Below, in pieces: positions 1-8,760 of a stretch of 64,000 bases of DNA. The DNA comes from Microbacterium sp. APC 3901 (lineage in GTDB: Bacteria; Actinomycetota; Actinomycetes; Actinomycetales; Microbacteriaceae): NCBI RefSeq assembly GCF_030407765.1, contig NZ_JASDCU010000003.1, forward strand, positions 1 through 64,000, read 5' to 3'. The notes beneath the pieces are model-generated. The model ran no database searches, was not told the origin of the DNA, and saw only the letters and a list, made by a program, of their open reading frames with translations. Every line of letters starts with the position of its first letter. Positions within the stretch are counted from its first letter, which is position 1. The position numbers and the translations under genes were made by a program.

Positions 1-426
1 GCGTCCACTCCGACCCCCACACCCCCGGCGGAGCCCGCCTGCGACACGATCGTGTCGGCAGGCACGGTGAAGGTGCTCACCGACCAGGGGTGGTCCTTCG
101 AGGAGAAGGAGTTGGTGGTGGGCGGAGTGACGTTGGACGACGGCCTCCTCTGCTTCTGGGCCGACTACAGCATCGCCTCCGATCACGGTCAGCTCTACGG
201 ATGGTCGACGATCAGCGCCGAGGATGCCACTGCGGCGCAGTCCTCGCTGGTGGGAGAGGGCTGGACCCGAGAAGACGGTCCGGACGGCATCTACATCACC
301 GAGAACCCGCAGTTCGCCATGGGCACCGACGAAGACGGATACGGCATGACCTATCTGTTCGGCGACGGATGGGTCAAGTTCGCCGATACGCGCCAGGGGC
401 TGATCCTGATCGAATGGGCCGGGTGA
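1..426 (+). CDS. Secreted or lipoprotein-like hypothetical protein, 5' end missing
   Basis: The reading frame is already open at base 1, so the N-terminus and any signal peptide or lipobox lie outside the window. The visible 141 residues begin with a Thr/Pro linker (ASTPTPTPP) of the kind that follows the acylated cysteine of actinobacterial lipoproteins, then a compact domain rich in Gly, Asp and Trp, with one Cys near the start (PACDT) and one in LLCFW that could form a disulfide. It ends in LILIEWAG. I recognise no catalytic motif. An extracytoplasmic location is inferred from the linker and the cysteine pair. Confidence 0.7.
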   Translation, partial: ASTPTPTPPAEPACDTIVSAGTVKVLTDQGWSFEEKELVVGGVTLDDGLLCFWADYSIASDHGQLYGWSTISAEDATAAQSSLVGEGWTREDGPDGIYITENPQFAMGTDEDGYGMTYLFGDGWVKFADTRQGLILIEWAG

Positions 427-456
427 CGTCGGTTCATCCGGCCCGGTCCGAGGTGC

Positions 457-837
457 TCACTGCACCGACGCGTCGATCACCTCGTCCACCAGGAGAATGC
501 CGCCGGTGGAGTTCACCGACTGCATGAGATCTTCTATCCATCGCATGTTCAGCTGAGCCTGCTCCGGTTCGTCGAAGGTGAAGCGCAGCGGGATCGACGG
601 GTGGATCCAGATGGTGGACCGCCCGCCGGGCTCTCCCTCGGGGTGGTGCCACGACAGGGTGAAGCTCTCCTGTCGGCGGAGCTTCGTCGCGATGACGATC
701 TTCAGATGCGCGAGTGCTCGATCCTCGATGCGGATCGGAACATCAGACGCGCCATAGAACAGCGTTGCCATGCCAACCAGAATACTGATCAGGGCGACGA
801 TCGAAACTCGTGCATCGCGGCCCGGGGCGGGAATCAT
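457..837 (-). CDS. Small membrane-anchored hypothetical protein
   Basis: A 126-residue protein with one hydrophobic segment at about residues 11-30 (VSIVALISILVGMATLFYGA), followed by a soluble domain containing WHHPEG, TIWIHPSIPLRF and a C-terminal part ending VIDASVQ. The open frame extends far upstream into the antisense of the next gene; the ATG at 837 is chosen because it gives a plausible N-terminal anchor and avoids that overlap. A later ATG just inside the hydrophobic segment is possible. It converges with the secreted-protein gene and diverges from the coiled-coil gene at 859. I do not recognise a family. Confidence 0.55.
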   Translation of the reverse strand: MIPAPGRDARVSIVALISILVGMATLFYGASDVPIRIEDRALAHLKIVIATKLRRQESFTLSWHHPEGEPGGRSTIWIHPSIPLRFTFDEPEQAQLNMRWIEDLMQSVNSTGGILLVDEVIDASVQ

Positions 838-858
838 GCGCCGTGTATCGTCGCTCGC

Positions 859-1734
859 ATGGACTCCGAGCTCGCGGACATCGCAGTGCAGCTCTACACC
901 GGGTCGCCGACGGATTTCGTGACCGCACGGAACTCCCGCGCCGCGCGCACTGCTGACCCCGTTCTCGCCGCTCGGATCCGCGGTCTGAAGAAGCCGTCGG
1001 TCGCCGCCTGGGTGGTGAATGTCTTCGCACACGAGCGCGCCGCCCAACTCGCAGAGGCACTGGAGCTCGCCGAAGAGCTGCGCGAAGCACAGGCAGATCT
1101 GGATGCGCGGGCGCTCGCCCAGCTGGGACGCGACCGTCGTGCCCTCACCAACAGGCTCGCTGCGGACGCCGCCGATCTGGCCGAAGCGCGCGGGCAGCGC
1201 ATCACGTCTTCTACGAGAGACGCCGTTCAGCAGACCATCAGCGCAGCCTTCTTCGATCCGACTGCTGCCGCCGCCGTCGCCTCCGCTCGGCTGGTCAGGG
1301 AGTTGGAACCCGCCGGCGCGTTCGCAGACATCGCCGACAGCATCGTCGGCGGGGGTGCACCCGACGCGCCCGCGGTCGTCGCCAAGCCTCTCGACGAGGT
1401 CACAGCGCGCAGAAAGCGGCGGGATGCGGAACGGGCCGTCAGAGACGCGGAGAGCGCGCACGACCGAGTGGCGCGCGAGGCGACCAGAGCGGACCGTGCG
1501 CTCCGCGACGCTGTCCTGCACGTCGACGAGCTCACACGTCGCGAGCAGGAGCTCGAGTCAGAACTCGCGAAGGTGCGGGTCGATGCGAAACGTGCACGAG
1601 GCGACGCCGAGAAGGCGGAGATCGAGCAGGAGGCGCTCGCGCACCGCATGCGGGACGCGGACGACGACCTCCGCGCCGCGAAGGATGCCCTCGACCGCCT
1701 CGCCGGCGATGGAAAAGGCCCGCCTCCCCAGTGA
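859..1734 (+). CDS. Conserved actinobacterial coiled-coil hypothetical protein
   Basis: 291 residues. The N-terminal about 120 residues contain the segment ARIRGLKKPSVAAWVVN, which I recall from many uncharacterised actinobacterial proteins. The C-terminal half (about residues 190-285) is an Ala/Arg/Glu-rich heptad-like coiled coil. No enzyme motif is visible. The ATG at 859 is supported by TATCGT seven bases upstream, a -10-like hexamer that implies a leaderless mRNA; longer in-frame starts overlap the opposite-strand gene. The stop codon lies inside the loop of a strong hairpin at 1717-1752. Function unknown; a structural or nucleic-acid-associated role is only a guess. Confidence 0.75.
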   Translation: MDSELADIAVQLYTGSPTDFVTARNSRAARTADPVLAARIRGLKKPSVAAWVVNVFAHERAAQLAEALELAEELREAQADLDARALAQLGRDRRALTNRLAADAADLAEARGQRITSSTRDAVQQTISAAFFDPTAAAAVASARLVRELEPAGAFADIADSIVGGGAPDAPAVVAKPLDEVTARRKRRDAERAVRDAESAHDRVAREATRADRALRDAVLHVDELTRREQELESELAKVRVDAKRARGDAEKAEIEQEALAHRMRDADDDLRAAKDALDRLAGDGKGPPPQ

Positions 1735-1752
1735 ACACTAGGGAGGCGGGCC
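1717..1752. terminator. Bidirectional terminator between the coiled-coil gene and ssrA
   Basis: GGCCCGCCTCCC (1717-1728) pairs perfectly with GGGAGGCGGGCC (1741-1752) around a 12-base loop that contains the stop codon of the upstream gene. The plus-side tail is TTCTTG and the minus-side tail is TTTTCC, so it can serve both convergent transcripts. Confidence 0.85.
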
Positions 1753-1773
1753 TTCTTGCTTGTGACAGCGACC

Positions 1774-2143
1774 TGGTGGAGCTGGGGGGAATCGAACCCC
1801 CGTCCAACGCTGAGTCTCCACGCCTTCTCCGGGCGCAGTCTGTGAAGACGTTCTGCTCGGCTCCGACCTTTGTCACAGACACCTAAGTCGACGAGCCCAG
1901 CCTGGGAAGAGTCCCACGTGACGTCCAGACGCCATCACGCAGCAAGATTCCTAAATGACGCCAGGATCCGTATCGGAATCACATACGGCCTGACGGACTA
2001 TCGGGCTCGCTTATGCAGCGAGGGCGAAGTCGTTGCGCTTGGTTTCGGCAACTATTTTTTTGCAGAGAGCGTTTACGAGATAACTCTGCATCCTCGGCCC
2101 GCTTCTCGTGGATTCACAGGCGCTGTCGAAACCGATCAGCCCC
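1774..2143 (-). ncRNA. ssrA: tmRNA (transfer-messenger RNA)
   Basis: One-piece tmRNA that rescues stalled ribosomes and tags nascent chains for proteolysis. The 5' end GGGGCTG (2143-2137) pairs as a 7-bp acceptor stem with CAGCTCC near the 3' end, followed by an encoded ACCA (the CCA is at 1776-1774). The T arm is visible as GGTTCGATTCC. The tag frame runs from resume codon GCC (2049-2047), directly after UAGUU, to the UAA at 2013-2011 and encodes AETKRNDFALAA, which ends in the usual -ALAA degron. Length is 370 nt. A TAGTCT hexamer at 2224-2219 could be the -10 element, which would leave a precursor leader of about 70 nt to be processed. Confidence 0.97.
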
Positions 2144-2285
2144 GTGGTCCTTCTTTCGAAGGAGCCGCTGTCACTCTGTGGATTTTTCACTTCGGGAACC
2201 GGAGTCCCCGAGCCTCATAGACTACAACGTTCGCCGCGGCGACGCCATTCCCAGCCTCGCCAGGGCGCAGGCGTAGAGTCACGAC

Positions 2286-2954
2286 ATGAGCGAAGTCACC
2301 GTCACCGTCCGGGGCGAGCACGAGGCGCGGATCGCGCCCGAGCGCGCCACCATCCGCGTCAGCATCCGTGCCGAGGGTGCAGAACGCGCCTCGGTGGTCG
2401 ATCGCGTCATGCGTCTCACCGAGCCCGTGCGTGAGAGCATCACCGCGCGACACGACACGGGCGTCGTCGTCGACTGGTCGAGCAAGAGACTGTCTGTACG
2501 GGCCGAGCGCCCGTGGAACAACGAGGGCAAGCGTCTCGCACCCGTCTATTACGCAAGCATCGACCTGACCGCGACCTTTGCCGAGGCCTCCGAGCTCTCG
2601 CTCTGGGTGTCGGACGTATCGCCGTGGGACGGAGTCGAGGTCGGATGGGTCAACTGGCATCTCACGACCGAGACGAGCTCACGGATCGAACGAGAGGTCG
2701 CGGCGGCTGCGGTCGGAGTGGCCGTCACGCGGGCGCAGGCGTACGCCACAGCGCTCGGACTCGGCACCGTCGTGCCAGTGGAGATCGCCGATGTCGGACT
2801 GATCGCGCCCACACCCGCCCAGCCGTTCGCCGGCATGGCGAAGACGCGCGGGGCGATGGTTCAGCAGTCCGACGCCGTCGGCGCATCGATGGAGTACGAA
2901 CCTGACGAGATCGTCATCTCGGCCACCGTCGAGGCGCGCTTCCTCGCTCGCTGA
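2286..2954 (+). CDS. SIMPL-domain (DUF541) protein
   Basis: 222 residues. The opening (SEVTVTVRGEHEARIAPERATIRVSIRAEG as a pattern of alternating beta residues) and the C-terminal ISATVEARF match the SIMPL/DUF541 family, which includes E. coli YggE and mouse SIMPL. Biochemical function is poorly defined; bacterial members are linked to oxidative-stress protection or are periplasmic. No signal peptide is visible here, so this copy is probably cytoplasmic. TAGAGT at 2274-2279 ends six bases before the ATG, consistent with leaderless transcription. It converges with hflX, leaving 10 bases between the stops. Confidence 0.85.
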   Translation: MSEVTVTVRGEHEARIAPERATIRVSIRAEGAERASVVDRVMRLTEPVRESITARHDTGVVVDWSSKRLSVRAERPWNNEGKRLAPVYYASIDLTATFAEASELSLWVSDVSPWDGVEVGWVNWHLTTETSSRIEREVAAAAVGVAVTRAQAYATALGLGTVVPVEIADVGLIAPTPAQPFAGMAKTRGAMVQQSDAVGASMEYEPDEIVISATVEARFLAR

Positions 2955-2964
2955 TTCCGGCCCG

Positions 2965-4476
2965 TCAGATGCCGGCGGCGAAGGGGGCGAGATCGGCGGC
3001 GAGCCGCTCCGACACACGTGCGTGCACGACAGTGCCTTGCTCACTGTGTTCCACCGACAGCAGCATCCCGGTCTCGTGGATCGCCGCGACCAGATCACCG
3101 CGATCGTACGGAACCACCGCGTGAACCTCGACAGCGGGCTTCGGAAGCGCCTCTTCGATGGCCGCCCGGAGTTCCTCGATGCCCTCACCGGAGCGCGACG
3201 AGACGAAATGCGCTCTGGGCTCGAGGCCCTGCAGCACGAGACGCTCATCGTCGGCGATCAGATCCGCCTTGTTGAAGACGACGATCTCCGGCATGTCACG
3301 GACTCCGACGTCACCCATCACATCGCGCACGGTCTGCAGCTGGCCGGCGGGATCGGGGTGCGATCCGTCGACCACGTGCAGCACGACGTCTGCCTCACCG
3401 ACCTCTTCGAGCGTCGAACGGAACGCCTCCACGAGTTGGTGCGGAAGATTGCGAACGAAACCGACGGTGTCCGTCAGCGTGTAGACGCGGCCGTCTGAGG
3501 TCTCCGACCGGCGCACCGTCGCATCGAGTGTCGCGAACAGAGCGTTCTCCACGAGCACGCCGGCACTGGTCAGTGCGTTCAGAAGGCTCGACTTGCCGGC
3601 GTTGGTGTAGCCGGCGATCGCGACGGACGGGATCGTGTTGCGCTTGCGCTCGGCCCGCTTCGCCTCTCGTGCCGGGCCGAAGTCGCGGATCTGCCGCCGC
3701 AGAAGCGCCATCTTGGTGCGGATGCGGCGACGGTCGAGCTCGATCTTCGTCTCACCGGGGCCGCGCGAGCCCATACCGGCGCCGCCTGCGCCGACCTGGC
3801 CACCCGCCTGGCGGCTCATCGAGTCACCCCAGCCGCGCAGACGCGGCAGGAGGTACTCGAGCTGCGCCAGTTCGACCTGGGCCTTGCCCTCGCGGCTCTT
3901 GGCGTGCTGGCTGAAGATGTCGAGGATCACGGTGGTGCGATCGATGACCTTGACCTTGACGACGTCCTCGAGGGCACGTCGCTGGCTGGGCGCGAGTTCG
4001 GTGTCGGCGATCACGGTGTCGGCGCCGGTGGCTGCGACGATGCCCTTCAGCTCCTGAGCCTTGCCTCGGCCGATGTAGGTCGCCGCATCCGGATGCGGCC
4101 GCCGCTGCAGAACGCCGTCGAGCACGACCGCGCCCGCAGTCTCCGCAAGGGCTGCCAGCTCGCGAAGAGAGTTCTCCGCGTCGTCCTGGGCTCCCTGCGG
4201 GTACACGCCGACCAGCACCACGTTCTCGAGGCGAAGCTGGCGGTACTCGACCTCGGTGACATCTTCGAGCTCGGTGGAGAGACCGCCCACGCGCCGCAGC
4301 GCATGACGATCCTCGAGGTCCCACTGGTCGCCGTCCGAAGAGCCGTGCAGGGCCGTGGAGTGCTCCTGCAGCGCCTGCGCGGCGCCGAAGACACGTGCCT
4401 CCGTCCGCTTCTCCGCATTCGCGAGTACGCGATCGACTGCTTCGTCACCTGTGGAGTGTGTGGTGGTCTCCGTCAT
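2965..4476 (-). CDS. hflX: GTPase HflX
   Basis: 503-residue ribosome-associated GTPase of the TRAFAC Obg-HflX group, known to split or rescue stalled 70S ribosomes under stress. The HflX N-terminal domain carries YIGRGKAQEL (about 134-143), the glycine-rich hinge GGQVGAGGAGMGSRGPGETK (about 225-244) precedes the G domain, and the G motifs are G1 GYTNAGKS (289-296), G3 DTVG (336-339) and G4 NKAD (402-405). Length is typical of actinobacterial HflX, which has a longer N-terminus than the E. coli protein. The start is preceded by AAGGGACGG. In actinobacteria it often lies near dapF and miaA, as here. Confidence 0.95.
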   Translation of the reverse strand: MTETTTHSTGDEAVDRVLANAEKRTEARVFGAAQALQEHSTALHGSSDGDQWDLEDRHALRRVGGLSTELEDVTEVEYRQLRLENVVLVGVYPQGAQDDAENSLRELAALAETAGAVVLDGVLQRRPHPDAATYIGRGKAQELKGIVAATGADTVIADTELAPSQRRALEDVVKVKVIDRTTVILDIFSQHAKSREGKAQVELAQLEYLLPRLRGWGDSMSRQAGGQVGAGGAGMGSRGPGETKIELDRRRIRTKMALLRRQIRDFGPAREAKRAERKRNTIPSVAIAGYTNAGKSSLLNALTSAGVLVENALFATLDATVRRSETSDGRVYTLTDTVGFVRNLPHQLVEAFRSTLEEVGEADVVLHVVDGSHPDPAGQLQTVRDVMGDVGVRDMPEIVVFNKADLIADDERLVLQGLEPRAHFVSSRSGEGIEELRAAIEEALPKPAVEVHAVVPYDRGDLVAAIHETGMLLSVEHSEQGTVVHARVSERLAADLAPFAAGI

Positions 4477-4544
4477 CCGTCCCTTATCTCTGGGTTTTGT
4501 TGCGAGCCTTAACCTTAGCCCGCGCTGTCCGCTACGCTCACGGT

Positions 4545-5186
4545 ATGGGGTCCGACCATTACTTCACCGCGGCCCCGGCAAGCCCCGAGAACCTGCGATC
4601 GATCCGTGTGACGCTCGCAGGCCGAGAGCTGGACGTCACCACTGCTGGCGGCGTCTTCAGCCCGGATCGGCTGGATGCCGGTACAGCCGTCCTTCTCGCA
4701 AACATGCCTCCGGTTCCGCCGGGAGGCCATCTTCTCGACCTCGGAAGCGGGTGGGGACCCATCACGCTGTCGATGGCGATGGCCGCGCCTCATGCGACCG
4801 TGTGGGCGGTCGACGTGAATGAGCGATCCCTCGACCTCGTGCGGCGAAACGCTGCGGCTCATGGTCTCAAGAACATCAACGCATCCCTGCCCGAGGATGT
4901 TCCCGCCGACGTGACATTCCGCTCGATCCGTTCGAATCCACCGATCCGAGTCGGCAAGAACGAACTGCATGGACTGCTCGAGAAGTGGATCCCCCGGCTC
5001 GACGAGCGCAGTGACGCCTGGCTCGTCGTGCAGCGCAACCTCGGTGCGGATTCGCTGCAGCGGTGGATCGCCGCGACGTTCCAGCCGGGTTTCAGCGTCC
5101 ATCGGACCGCGACGTCCAAGGGCTACCGCATCTTGAAGGTGCGCAAGCACGGCACCCCGCCCACCGAGCCGATCACGCTCGTCTGA
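4545..5186 (+). CDS. Class I SAM-dependent methyltransferase, RsmC/RlmG-like
   Basis: 213 residues. SAM-binding motif I is LDLGSGWG (64-71), acidic motif II is AVDVNE (88-93), and the catalytic-type motif is NPPI (131-134), the form found in N2-guanine rRNA methyltransferases (RsmC, RlmG) and other N-methylases. It corresponds to the catalytic half only; E. coli RsmC has an additional N-terminal pseudo-domain. The likely substrate is a guanine in rRNA, but the sequence does not say which. TACGCT at 4533-4538 ends six bases before the ATG, supporting this start over longer frames. It diverges from hflX. Confidence 0.85.
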   Translation: MGSDHYFTAAPASPENLRSIRVTLAGRELDVTTAGGVFSPDRLDAGTAVLLANMPPVPPGGHLLDLGSGWGPITLSMAMAAPHATVWAVDVNERSLDLVRRNAAAHGLKNINASLPEDVPADVTFRSIRSNPPIRVGKNELHGLLEKWIPRLDERSDAWLVVQRNLGADSLQRWIAATFQPGFSVHRTATSKGYRILKVRKHGTPPTEPITLV

Positions 5187-5204
5187 GCCGTCGCACCGAC
5201 AACG

Positions 5205-5858
5205 TCACCGACCCGCGAGTTCGGGAAGATCGCGCATGTCCGTGAACACGATGGCGCCCTCGCGCTCCAGCCAGTCAGCTGGGGTGAGTCCGCCGGCATA
5301 GCCGAGAACACACATGCCCGCGGCGCGGGCGGCCTGGACTCCGAATCGACTGTCCTCGACCACCACGCAGCGTTCAGGGCTGACTCCGAGCCGCTCAGCC
5401 GCGTGCAGGAAGAGATCAGGGGCAGGCTTGCCGTTCGCGACGTCGTCTGCGCTGAAGATCCGTCCGTCGAATCGCGGCAGGAGCCCCGTCTGTCCGAGCG
5501 TCCGCCGGATCTTCGCATGGGCGCCACTCGAGGCGACGCAGGTCGCCGTCGTGATCTCGTCCAGCGCTGCCTCGACCCCGTCCACCGCCGCCAGCTCGCG
5601 CGCGAATGCGTCGAGGTACCACGGCTGGTAGGGCGCCTCCCAGTCGTCGGGGAGCGGTCGTCCCCGGTGTGCTTCGACCTCAGCGCGGAAGTGCGCGGAG
5701 GAGCGTCCGACGAACCGGTGCAGGATCTCGTCGTGGGAGAGAGACCACCCGAGGTCTGCGAGAACCCTGCGATCCACCTCGATCGACAGCTTCTCGCTGT
5801 CTACGAGCACTCCGTCACAGTCGAAGATGACCAGGTCGATCTGGCCGGTCGTCGACAT
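5205..5858 (-). CDS. HAD-superfamily phosphatase, beta-phosphoglucomutase-like subclass
   Basis: 217 residues. HAD motif I is IFDCDGVLVD (nucleophile D13, acid/base D15), motif II is the Ser in CVASSGAH, motif III the Lys in NGKPAPDLF, and motif IV VVEDSRFG. The helical cap sits between motifs I and II, as in subclass I sugar-phosphate phosphatases and beta-phosphoglucomutases. It most likely hydrolyses a small phosphorylated metabolite; the substrate cannot be read from sequence. Its ATG shares one base with the dapF stop (TGATG at 5860-5856), so the two are translationally coupled. Confidence 0.88.
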   Translation of the reverse strand: MSTTGQIDLVIFDCDGVLVDSEKLSIEVDRRVLADLGWSLSHDEILHRFVGRSSAHFRAEVEAHRGRPLPDDWEAPYQPWYLDAFARELAAVDGVEAALDEITTATCVASSGAHAKIRRTLGQTGLLPRFDGRIFSADDVANGKPAPDLFLHAAERLGVSPERCVVVEDSRFGVQAARAAGMCVLGYAGGLTPADWLEREGAIVFTDMRDLPELAGR

Positions 5859-6730
5859 CAGATCAGGTCGACCTCGCCGCTGAAGACGAGCTGGGCCGGC
5901 CCGGAGAGGGCGACGTGCTCACCGTCCTCTGCAGGGAACATGCGCACACCGAGAGTGCCGCCAGGGACCTCCACGCGCCAGTTGTCGGGTGCCTTCGAGC
6001 CGGCCCAGTAGCGCACGGCCAGAGCCGTGGCCGCGACACCCGTGCCGCAGCTCAGGGTCTCCCCCACGCCGCGCTCTGAGACGCGCATCGAGACGTGTCC
6101 GATGCCGTCCCTCACCAGCGGCTCCCCCGGGACGACGAACTCGACGTTCGCCCCCGCGGGAGGGGCGGGATCGAGCACGGGAGCGCGGTGCAGCTCGAGA
6201 GACGAGAGCTCCGCCTCGGAGGCGAGTGCGACCACGACATGCGGATTTCCGACGTCGATGCCCAGACCGGGTCTCGTGACAGGGAGCCCGTCGGCAGTGA
6301 CGAGCGGGTCATCGCCGGAGAGCTTCCACAGGCCGAGATCCACCTGGTAACCCGTCTCGCTGCGCGTCACGTCGCGGACGCCCGCACGCGTTCCGATCGG
6401 GAGTGTGGAACCGGGCTCGATCGTGGCGAGGCCGGAGCGCACGAGGTAATGCACGAAGACGCGGATGCCGTTGCCGCACATCTCAGCGATGGACCCGTCT
6501 GCATTGCGATAGTCCATGAACCACTCGGCGGCGGGCTCCTCCGCGAGAGCAGCCTGCCCGTCTGCGATCGCCGCAGAGCGCACCACACGAAGGATGCCGT
6601 CGGCACCGATGCCTCGGTGTCGATCGCAGAGGACGGCGACCTGCTCGGCGCTCAGTTCGAGAGCGCCGTCGGGGTCGGCGATGATGACGAAGTCGTTGCC
6701 GGTGCCGTGTCCTTTGGTGAATGCGACCAT
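5858..6730 (-). CDS. dapF: Diaminopimelate epimerase
   Basis: Converts LL- to meso-diaminopimelate, the last step before lysine and peptidoglycan cross-link precursors. 290 residues, with the family opening [12 protein letters not shown] and the two catalytic cysteines in MCGNGIR (C85) and SCGTGVAA (C228). TAGACT at 6742-6737 lies six bases before the ATG, so this promoter probably gives a leaderless mRNA carrying dapF and the HAD gene. dapA and dapB are elsewhere in this window on the same strand, not in one operon. Confidence 0.96.
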   Translation of the reverse strand: MVAFTKGHGTGNDFVIIADPDGALELSAEQVAVLCDRHRGIGADGILRVVRSAAIADGQAALAEEPAAEWFMDYRNADGSIAEMCGNGIRVFVHYLVRSGLATIEPGSTLPIGTRAGVRDVTRSETGYQVDLGLWKLSGDDPLVTADGLPVTRPGLGIDVGNPHVVVALASEAELSSLELHRAPVLDPAPPAGANVEFVVPGEPLVRDGIGHVSMRVSERGVGETLSCGTGVAATALAVRYWAGSKAPDNWRVEVPGGTLGVRMFPAEDGEHVALSGPAQLVFSGEVDLI

Positions 6731-6752
6731 CCACCCAGTCTAGAGATCGCGG

Positions 6753-7226
6753 CTATGCGTCGACGATCAGACGCCTGCCCGTGTTCGACACCGAGAATCG
6801 CTCGTATCCGAGGTCGTCGTAGAAGCCCAGCGCACCCTCGTTGCCCTCTCTGACCATGAGCTGCACCTTCGGGCAGCCCATATCCAGAAGAAGTCGCTCG
6901 GCTTCGCGCACGAGAGAGCGCGCGATCCCCCGATGACGGTGCGACCGGGCGGTCGCCAGGTAGTAGAGCCACCCCCTGTGCCCGTCGTAACCGGCCATCA
7001 CCGTGCCGATGATCCGCGCTGACGTCGACCGTTCCTCGTCCTCGACGACCAGAAACAGCTCGGGCTGCACCGTGAGCTTGCGCTCGATGTCGAGCCGGGG
7101 GTCGTTCCATGGCCGCGTGAGGCCAGCCTCGGTCCAGAGAGCGACCACAGACTCGGTGTCCGCCCGATCGAACGGGCGGACCGCCCAGATCTCGCCCGAG
7201 CGCACGGGAGTCGACGGCTCAGCCAT
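6753..7226 (-). CDS. ypeA: GNAT-family acetyltransferase, YpeA-like
   Basis: 157 residues. The pattern LTRPWNDPRLDIERKL, VMAGYDGHRGWLYYL and GCPKVQLMVREGN closely follows E. coli YpeA. The acetyl-CoA loop is SHRHRGIA. The acceptor substrate is unknown. The ATG at 7226 is preferred to an upstream in-frame start because it gives the family length; it overlaps the 3' end of the RibD/DHFR-like gene by 8 bases, implying coupling. The gene ends 22 bases before the dapF start codon. Confidence 0.85.
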   Translation of the reverse strand: MAEPSTPVRSGEIWAVRPFDRADTESVVALWTEAGLTRPWNDPRLDIERKLTVQPELFLVVEDEERSTSARIIGTVMAGYDGHRGWLYYLATARSHRHRGIARSLVREAERLLLDMGCPKVQLMVREGNEGALGFYDDLGYERFSVSNTGRRLIVDA

Positions 7227-7746
7227 GCAGCACACGATAACGGCCGCACATGAAGTTGCGGTTGCGTGCGACCTCGAGAAGCTCGAGGTCCAGTGCCCTC
7301 GGCAGCAACGGCGCCCCCGAGCCGAGTGTCACCGGCGCGTACTGCACCCACACCTCGTCGAGAAGACCGGCATCGGCGAACTGCCCGGCCAGGTCGCCAC
7401 CGCCGACGACCCACAGATCCTTGCCGCCGGCAGCGGCGACCATCTCGGAGTGCACGGCGGCCACGTCACCCTCCGCAGCGCGAACGTCAGCGTCGGCCGG
7501 AAGCTCGAGCGGTCGGTGGGCGAAGACCCATGTCGGCTGCTCGTACCCCCATCGACCTTCTTCGTGGCGCATGACCCATTCGTAGGTCGATGCGCCCATC
7601 GCCAGCGCACCGATCGTCTTCTCGAACGACGCGTATGACATGGGGCCGTCTTGGTCGATGTCCTGCTTGAGGAGCCAGTCGAGCGAGTGCTGGTCGGTCG
7701 CGATGAAACCGTCGATGCTGCTCGCGGTGTAGAAGTGGGTGGCCAT
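7219..7746 (-). CDS. Dihydrofolate-reductase-fold protein (RibD C-terminal domain family)
   Basis: 175 residues. The opening FYTASSIDGFIA, the central GASTYEWVM and the NADPH-binding-type segment LWVVGGGDLAGQF are typical of the small standalone RibD-C/YyaP/YwjB-type reductases. These are distinct from true FolA, which is encoded at 21852-22328. Substrate is unknown; a role in pterin or riboflavin chemistry is only inferred from the fold. It is the first gene of a two-gene unit with the acetyltransferase. Confidence 0.82.
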   Translation of the reverse strand: MATHFYTASSIDGFIATDQHSLDWLLKQDIDQDGPMSYASFEKTIGALAMGASTYEWVMRHEEGRWGYEQPTWVFAHRPLELPADADVRAAEGDVAAVHSEMVAAAGGKDLWVVGGGDLAGQFADAGLLDEVWVQYAPVTLGSGAPLLPRALDLELLEVARNRNFMCGRYRVLHG

Positions 7747-7803
7747 GGATCAACCATCTCATCAGCCTCTGACATCCGCCACGGAGAGCGACGGTCCCTG
7801 GCC

Positions 7804-8760
7804 TCAGCGAGCGGTGAGCAATGCAGCGTCCACGGGCGGTTCGTACCAGGCCAGTCCGGGATACCGTTTGAACCACGACACCTGACGGCGGGCGTACCGG
7901 CGGGTGAGCGCCTGCGTCTCGGCGATCGCCTCAGCCTGAGTGAGCCTGCCATCGATCTGCGCGAGCGCCTGGCTGTAGCCGATGGCGCGCTGGGCTGTCA
8001 CGCCGTTCTCGAGCCCCTCGCGGCGGAGCCCCTGCACCTCGTCGACCAGACCCGCTTCCCACATGCGCTCGACGCGGGCATCCAGCCGCTCGACCAGGAT
8101 TCCGCGTTCGACGTGCAGGCCGACGAGACGCGTGTCGGCCTGCCAGAGCGCGGGCTGTTCCGGCAGAGACGCGCCGTGCGTGACGCTGCCCTGCTCGAGG
8201 ACTTCGAGCGCACGGATCACGCGTCTGGCATTCTTGGGGTCGACGCGGGAGGCCGTCGCGGGATCGAGCCTTCGCAGCCGGTCGAGCAGCGCACCGACGC
8301 CCTTGCTCTCGAGCTCACGTTCGAGCCGCTCGCGGATCACCGGGTCACGGGGCGGGAAGGCGAAGTCGAACACCACGCTGGAGACGTACAAGCCAGACCC
8401 GCCCACGAGGATGGCGTCGGCGCCGCGCTGCTGGATGTCGGCGATCACGGAGCGTGCCAGCGGCTGGTACCAGGCGACAGCGGCCTCCTCCTGCACCTCC
8501 CGCACGTCGAACAGGTGGTGCGGAATTCCTCGACGGTCGGCAGGGGCGAGTTTCGCCGTGCCGATGTCCATCCCGCGGTAGAGCTGCATGGCATCGGCGT
8601 TCACGATCTCCGCGGCGTTGCCTCGGCTCCGCAGCAGTTCAGCGAGATCGAGGGCGAGATCGCTCTTACCCGTGCCTGTCGCACCTACGATCACCCAGAG
8701 CCGCGGAGTCCCGTCCGCGCCGCTCGACGCCGGATCGGTCATTCCTCGACCAGTGGTCAC
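7804..8760 (-). CDS. miaA: tRNA dimethylallyltransferase MiaA
   Basis: Transfers the dimethylallyl group to A37 of UNN-reading tRNAs, the substrate for MiaB encoded directly upstream. The P-loop GATGTGKS is at about 26-33, followed by [17 protein letters not shown] and later [10 protein letters not shown] and [10 protein letters not shown], all family signatures. The GTG at 8760 overlaps the miaB stop in a GTGA, suggesting coupling; an ATG at 8742 (MTDPASS) is a plausible alternative start, giving a 312-residue protein. Confidence 0.95.
   Translation of the reverse strand: MTTGRGMTDPASSGADGTPRLWVIVGATGTGKSDLALDLAELLRSRGNAAEIVNADAMQLYRGMDIGTAKLAPADRRGIPHHLFDVREVQEEAAVAWYQPLARSVIADIQQRGADAILVGGSGLYVSSVVFDFAFPPRDPVIRERLERELESKGVGALLDRLRRLDPATASRVDPKNARRVIRALEVLEQGSVTHGASLPEQPALWQADTRLVGLHVERGILVERLDARVERMWEAGLVDEVQGLRREGLENGVTAQRAIGYSQALAQIDGRLTQAEAIAETQALTRRYARRQVSWFKRYPGLAWYEPPVDAALLTAR

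Noticed and set aside
457-1521. 354-codon minus-strand frame including the small membrane protein
   Set aside because: The upstream two thirds lie antisense to the coiled-coil gene; only the part from the ATG at 837 looks like a protein.
1774-1830. T-arm-like sequence GGTTCGATTCC with CCA end, resembling a tRNA
   Set aside because: It is the 3' domain of the tmRNA; the acceptor partner lies 370 nt away and there is no anticodon arm.
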